Below are positions 62,564-64,000 of a stretch of 64,000 nucleotides of DNA, piece by piece (positions within the stretch are counted from its first letter, which is position 1; each line of letters starts with the position of its first letter). Below the pieces are notes generated by a model. That model ran no database searches, was not told where the DNA came from, and saw only the letters and a list, made by a program, of their open reading frames with translations. The stretch is taken from contig CAZQTW010000018.1 of NCBI GenBank assembly GCA_964596165.1, positions 1-64,000 on the forward strand, read 5' to 3'. The position numbers and the translations under genes were made by a program. The DNA comes from CAYUQT01 sp964596165. Its GTDB lineage: Bacteria; Planctomycetota; Phycisphaerae; UBA1845; JAFGLZ01.

Positions 62564-62625
62564 GTGAGCGCGCCGAGAGATCGACGAGCGGGCGAGCCCC
62601 GCGGACAAATGGACGGGTGACTTCG

Positions 62626-63531
62626 ATGGCAGATTTCGGAAAGAAGAATCCTTTCGCACCGCGTAACGAGTTAAAGATCTGGCTGGACGGCCGGCTGGTG
62701 CCTGTGGCCGACGCGAAGATCAGCGTCTTCGACCACGGCCTGCTCTACGGTGACGGCGTTTTCGAAGGCATTCGAGTCTACAGCGGCAAGATCTTCCGGT
62801 GCCGGGAGCACGTCCAGCGACTGTTCGACTCGGCCAAGGCCATCCGCCTGACGATTCCCATGACCCACGAGGAGGTCACCCAGGCGATGTACGATACGTT
62901 AGCCGCCAACGGGTTGGCCAAGGGCGACGCTTACATCCGCCTCGTGGTCACGCGCGGCGTGGGGACGCTTGGGCTGAACCCGGAAAAGACGGCCAACCCG
63001 TCGGTATTCATCATCGCCGACCAGATTGAACTGTATCCACCCGAACTCTACGAGAAGGGGATGTCGGTGATCACGTGCAGCACGATCCGAAACCACCCGA
63101 ACGCGGTGAGCCCTCGGATCAAGTCGCTGAATTATCTGAACAACATCCTCGGCAAGATCGAGGGCATCGACGCCCATGTTCCCGAGGCGATCATGCTCAA
63201 TCACGAAGGTCTGGTGGCCGAGTGCACGGGCGACAACATCTTCGTCGTCCGCGATGGCGTTCTCATCACGCCGCCCACCAGCGCGGGGATTCTCGAAGGT
63301 GTGACGCGCGACACGGTCATCGAGCTGGCCCGCAAGCGGGGCATTACGCTGATCGAGAAGAACCTCGTCCGGCACGATCTGTACATCGCCCAGGAGTGCT
63401 TCTTCACGGGCACGGCGGCAGAGGTCATCGCCGTCACGCAGATCGACGGTCGGGTGATCGGTGATGGAAAACCCGGCCCGATCACGCGCCGGTTGATGGC
63501 CGACTTCAAGGCGTTTGTGCGAAGTCAATAG
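62626..63531 (+). CDS. ilvE: Branched-chain amino acid aminotransferase
   Basis: 301 residues. It transfers amino groups between Leu, Ile or Val and 2-oxoglutarate, using PLP. The fold type IV motifs are DHGLLYGDGVFEGIRVY near residue 38, the PLP lysine in RIKSLNYLNNILGKIE near 165 and the phosphate loop GTAAEVIAVTQIDGR. Length is normal. A D-amino acid aminotransferase is a possible alternative in this fold but the overall sequence favours IlvE. The ATG at 62626 has GGTGA before it; the frame is open upstream into the ATPase gene. It follows the transporter genes by 62 bp. Confidence 0.92.
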   Translation: MADFGKKNPFAPRNELKIWLDGRLVPVADAKISVFDHGLLYGDGVFEGIRVYSGKIFRCREHVQRLFDSAKAIRLTIPMTHEEVTQAMYDTLAANGLAKGDAYIRLVVTRGVGTLGLNPEKTANPSVFIIADQIELYPPELYEKGMSVITCSTIRNHPNAVSPRIKSLNYLNNILGKIEGIDAHVPEAIMLNHEGLVAECTGDNIFVVRDGVLITPPTSAGILEGVTRDTVIELARKRGITLIEKNLVRHDLYIAQECFFTGTAAEVIAVTQIDGRVIGDGKPGPITRRLMADFKAFVRSQ

Positions 63532-63575
63532 TCGGTGTCGCGGTCGAACCGCCGACACCGCGGAAGATTCCGAGA

Positions 63576-64000
63576 ATGTACGGGAGCTTTACGTCGACGC
63601 ATTCCCAAGGCGTACCCGATCGGGACTTGCGGCGGCGATTCACTGGTTGGCACACGCCCAGGGCTTTGGTACTTGCCACCATTCTTGGTTTCGCCGCTGC
63701 GGGCTGCAATTCCGCGCAACGGTTTCCAAAGACCCCCCTTGCTCGCGAGGATCATCCGACCGGAAGGGTTTTTGCCTTCGACGTTGACAGCGACCACAAA
63801 CCCGATTACTGGCAGAGGCAGGATACGACCGGTCGGGTCGTCGAGCTGCGGCTCGACAACAACCACGACGGAACGCCGGATGAGACCGTCGATCTCGACG
63901 GGATTTCGCCCGAGCACGTGCCCCATCTCATCATTGTTCTGGACGGATGTCCGTATGATTGTGTCGAGGAGGCCTATAAGGAAGGTGCACTGCGTTTGTT
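63576..64000 (+). CDS. Alkaline-phosphatase-superfamily-like lipoprotein, N-terminal part
   Basis: The first 141 residues are in the window. A lipoprotein signal (LVLATILGFAAAGC, Cys about 48) is followed by VFAFDVDSDHKPDYWQRQD and a repeat-like LDNNHDGTPDETVDLDG, then LIIVLDGCPYDCVEEAY. That last strand resembles the start of an alkaline phosphatase or sulfatase-like metallo-hydrolase, where the first metal Asp follows a hydrophobic strand. Since the rest is cut off, the assignment is provisional. No strong ribosome site precedes the ATG at 63576. Confidence 0.6.
   Translation, partial: MYGSFTSTHSQGVPDRDLRRRFTGWHTPRALVLATILGFAAAGCNSAQRFPKTPLAREDHPTGRVFAFDVDSDHKPDYWQRQDTTGRVVELRLDNNHDGTPDETVDLDGISPEHVPHLIIVLDGCPYDCVEEAYKEGALRL

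Noticed and set aside
1..64000. CRISPR arrays, prophage or intact insertion sequences
   Set aside because: No regularly spaced repeats, phage structural genes or transposase frames were seen. The only repeated element is the short hairpin at the left end.

Overview
The window looks like about 64 kb of chromosome from a GC-rich bacterium, most likely a member of the Planctomycetota (possibly Phycisphaerae or a relative). This rests on gene content: several Gfo/Idh/MocA oxidoreductases (two with twin-arginine leaders), ThuA and DUF1080 (3-keto-disaccharide hydrolase) domains, many lipoproteins, a class II ribonucleotide reductase, the MEP isoprenoid pathway (ispG and ispH), HEAT/discoidin exported proteins and an ABC exporter fused to DUF1854. 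There are no rRNA genes, convincing tRNAs, CRISPR arrays or intact transposases. The taxonomic call is inference; no marker gene was searched.

Layout. Positions 1-3.4 kb are a degraded accessory patch on the minus strand: an RHS core fragment, two tandem paralogous unknown genes, a broken protein-arginine deiminase and a truncated PAS sensor. The three damaged genes each end or begin at a copy of the same short hairpin repeat. Positions 3.6-9.5 kb hold a hotdog-fold protein, a D-threonine-aldolase/D-serine-dehydratase family enzyme, a ThuA-DUF1080 lipoprotein, a transglutaminase-like protein and ispG. Next come an HD-GYP response regulator, nrdJ (with a promoter that carries two likely NrdR boxes), a DUF362 ferredoxin-like protein, an SppA-like lipoprotein peptidase and a VWA-like protein.

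From 18.8 to 23.9 kb a plus-strand operon encodes a KAS III-like protein that lacks two catalytic residues, an OleD-like reductase, a hexapeptide acyltransferase and a GT-C-like membrane protein, perhaps a lipid or glycolipid pathway. Two tandem Tat-exported Gfo/Idh/MocA proteins and a HEAT-discoidin protein follow. On the minus strand, 29.4-35.6 kb is an operon of a five-module ABC exporter, an MFS-HEAT fusion and a methyltransferase.

Positions 36-46.8 kb carry lipoproteins, ispH, a PIG-L deacetylase, an orphan HlyD-like adaptor, a LOG-family protein, an SGNH hydrolase, a small overlapping nucleotidyltransferase pair, and gap-pgk-rpe. RibD, an ACT-domain protein, another Gfo/Idh/MocA, a 53-residue rubredoxin and three decayed genes (NHL, beta-helix, GH106-like) lie between 46.9 and 53.2 kb. 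The right end has a GT-C-like protein, a ThuA-Gfo/Idh/MocA fusion, lysS, a very large LolC/E-like permease with its ATPase, ilvE, and the start of an alkaline-phosphatase-like lipoprotein that runs off the window.

No single clearly new system is proven here. The best candidates for a second look are the repeat-mediated gene truncations at the left end, the ABC/MFS-HEAT/methyltransferase operon, the KAS III-like operon and the NrdR-controlled nrdJ promoter.
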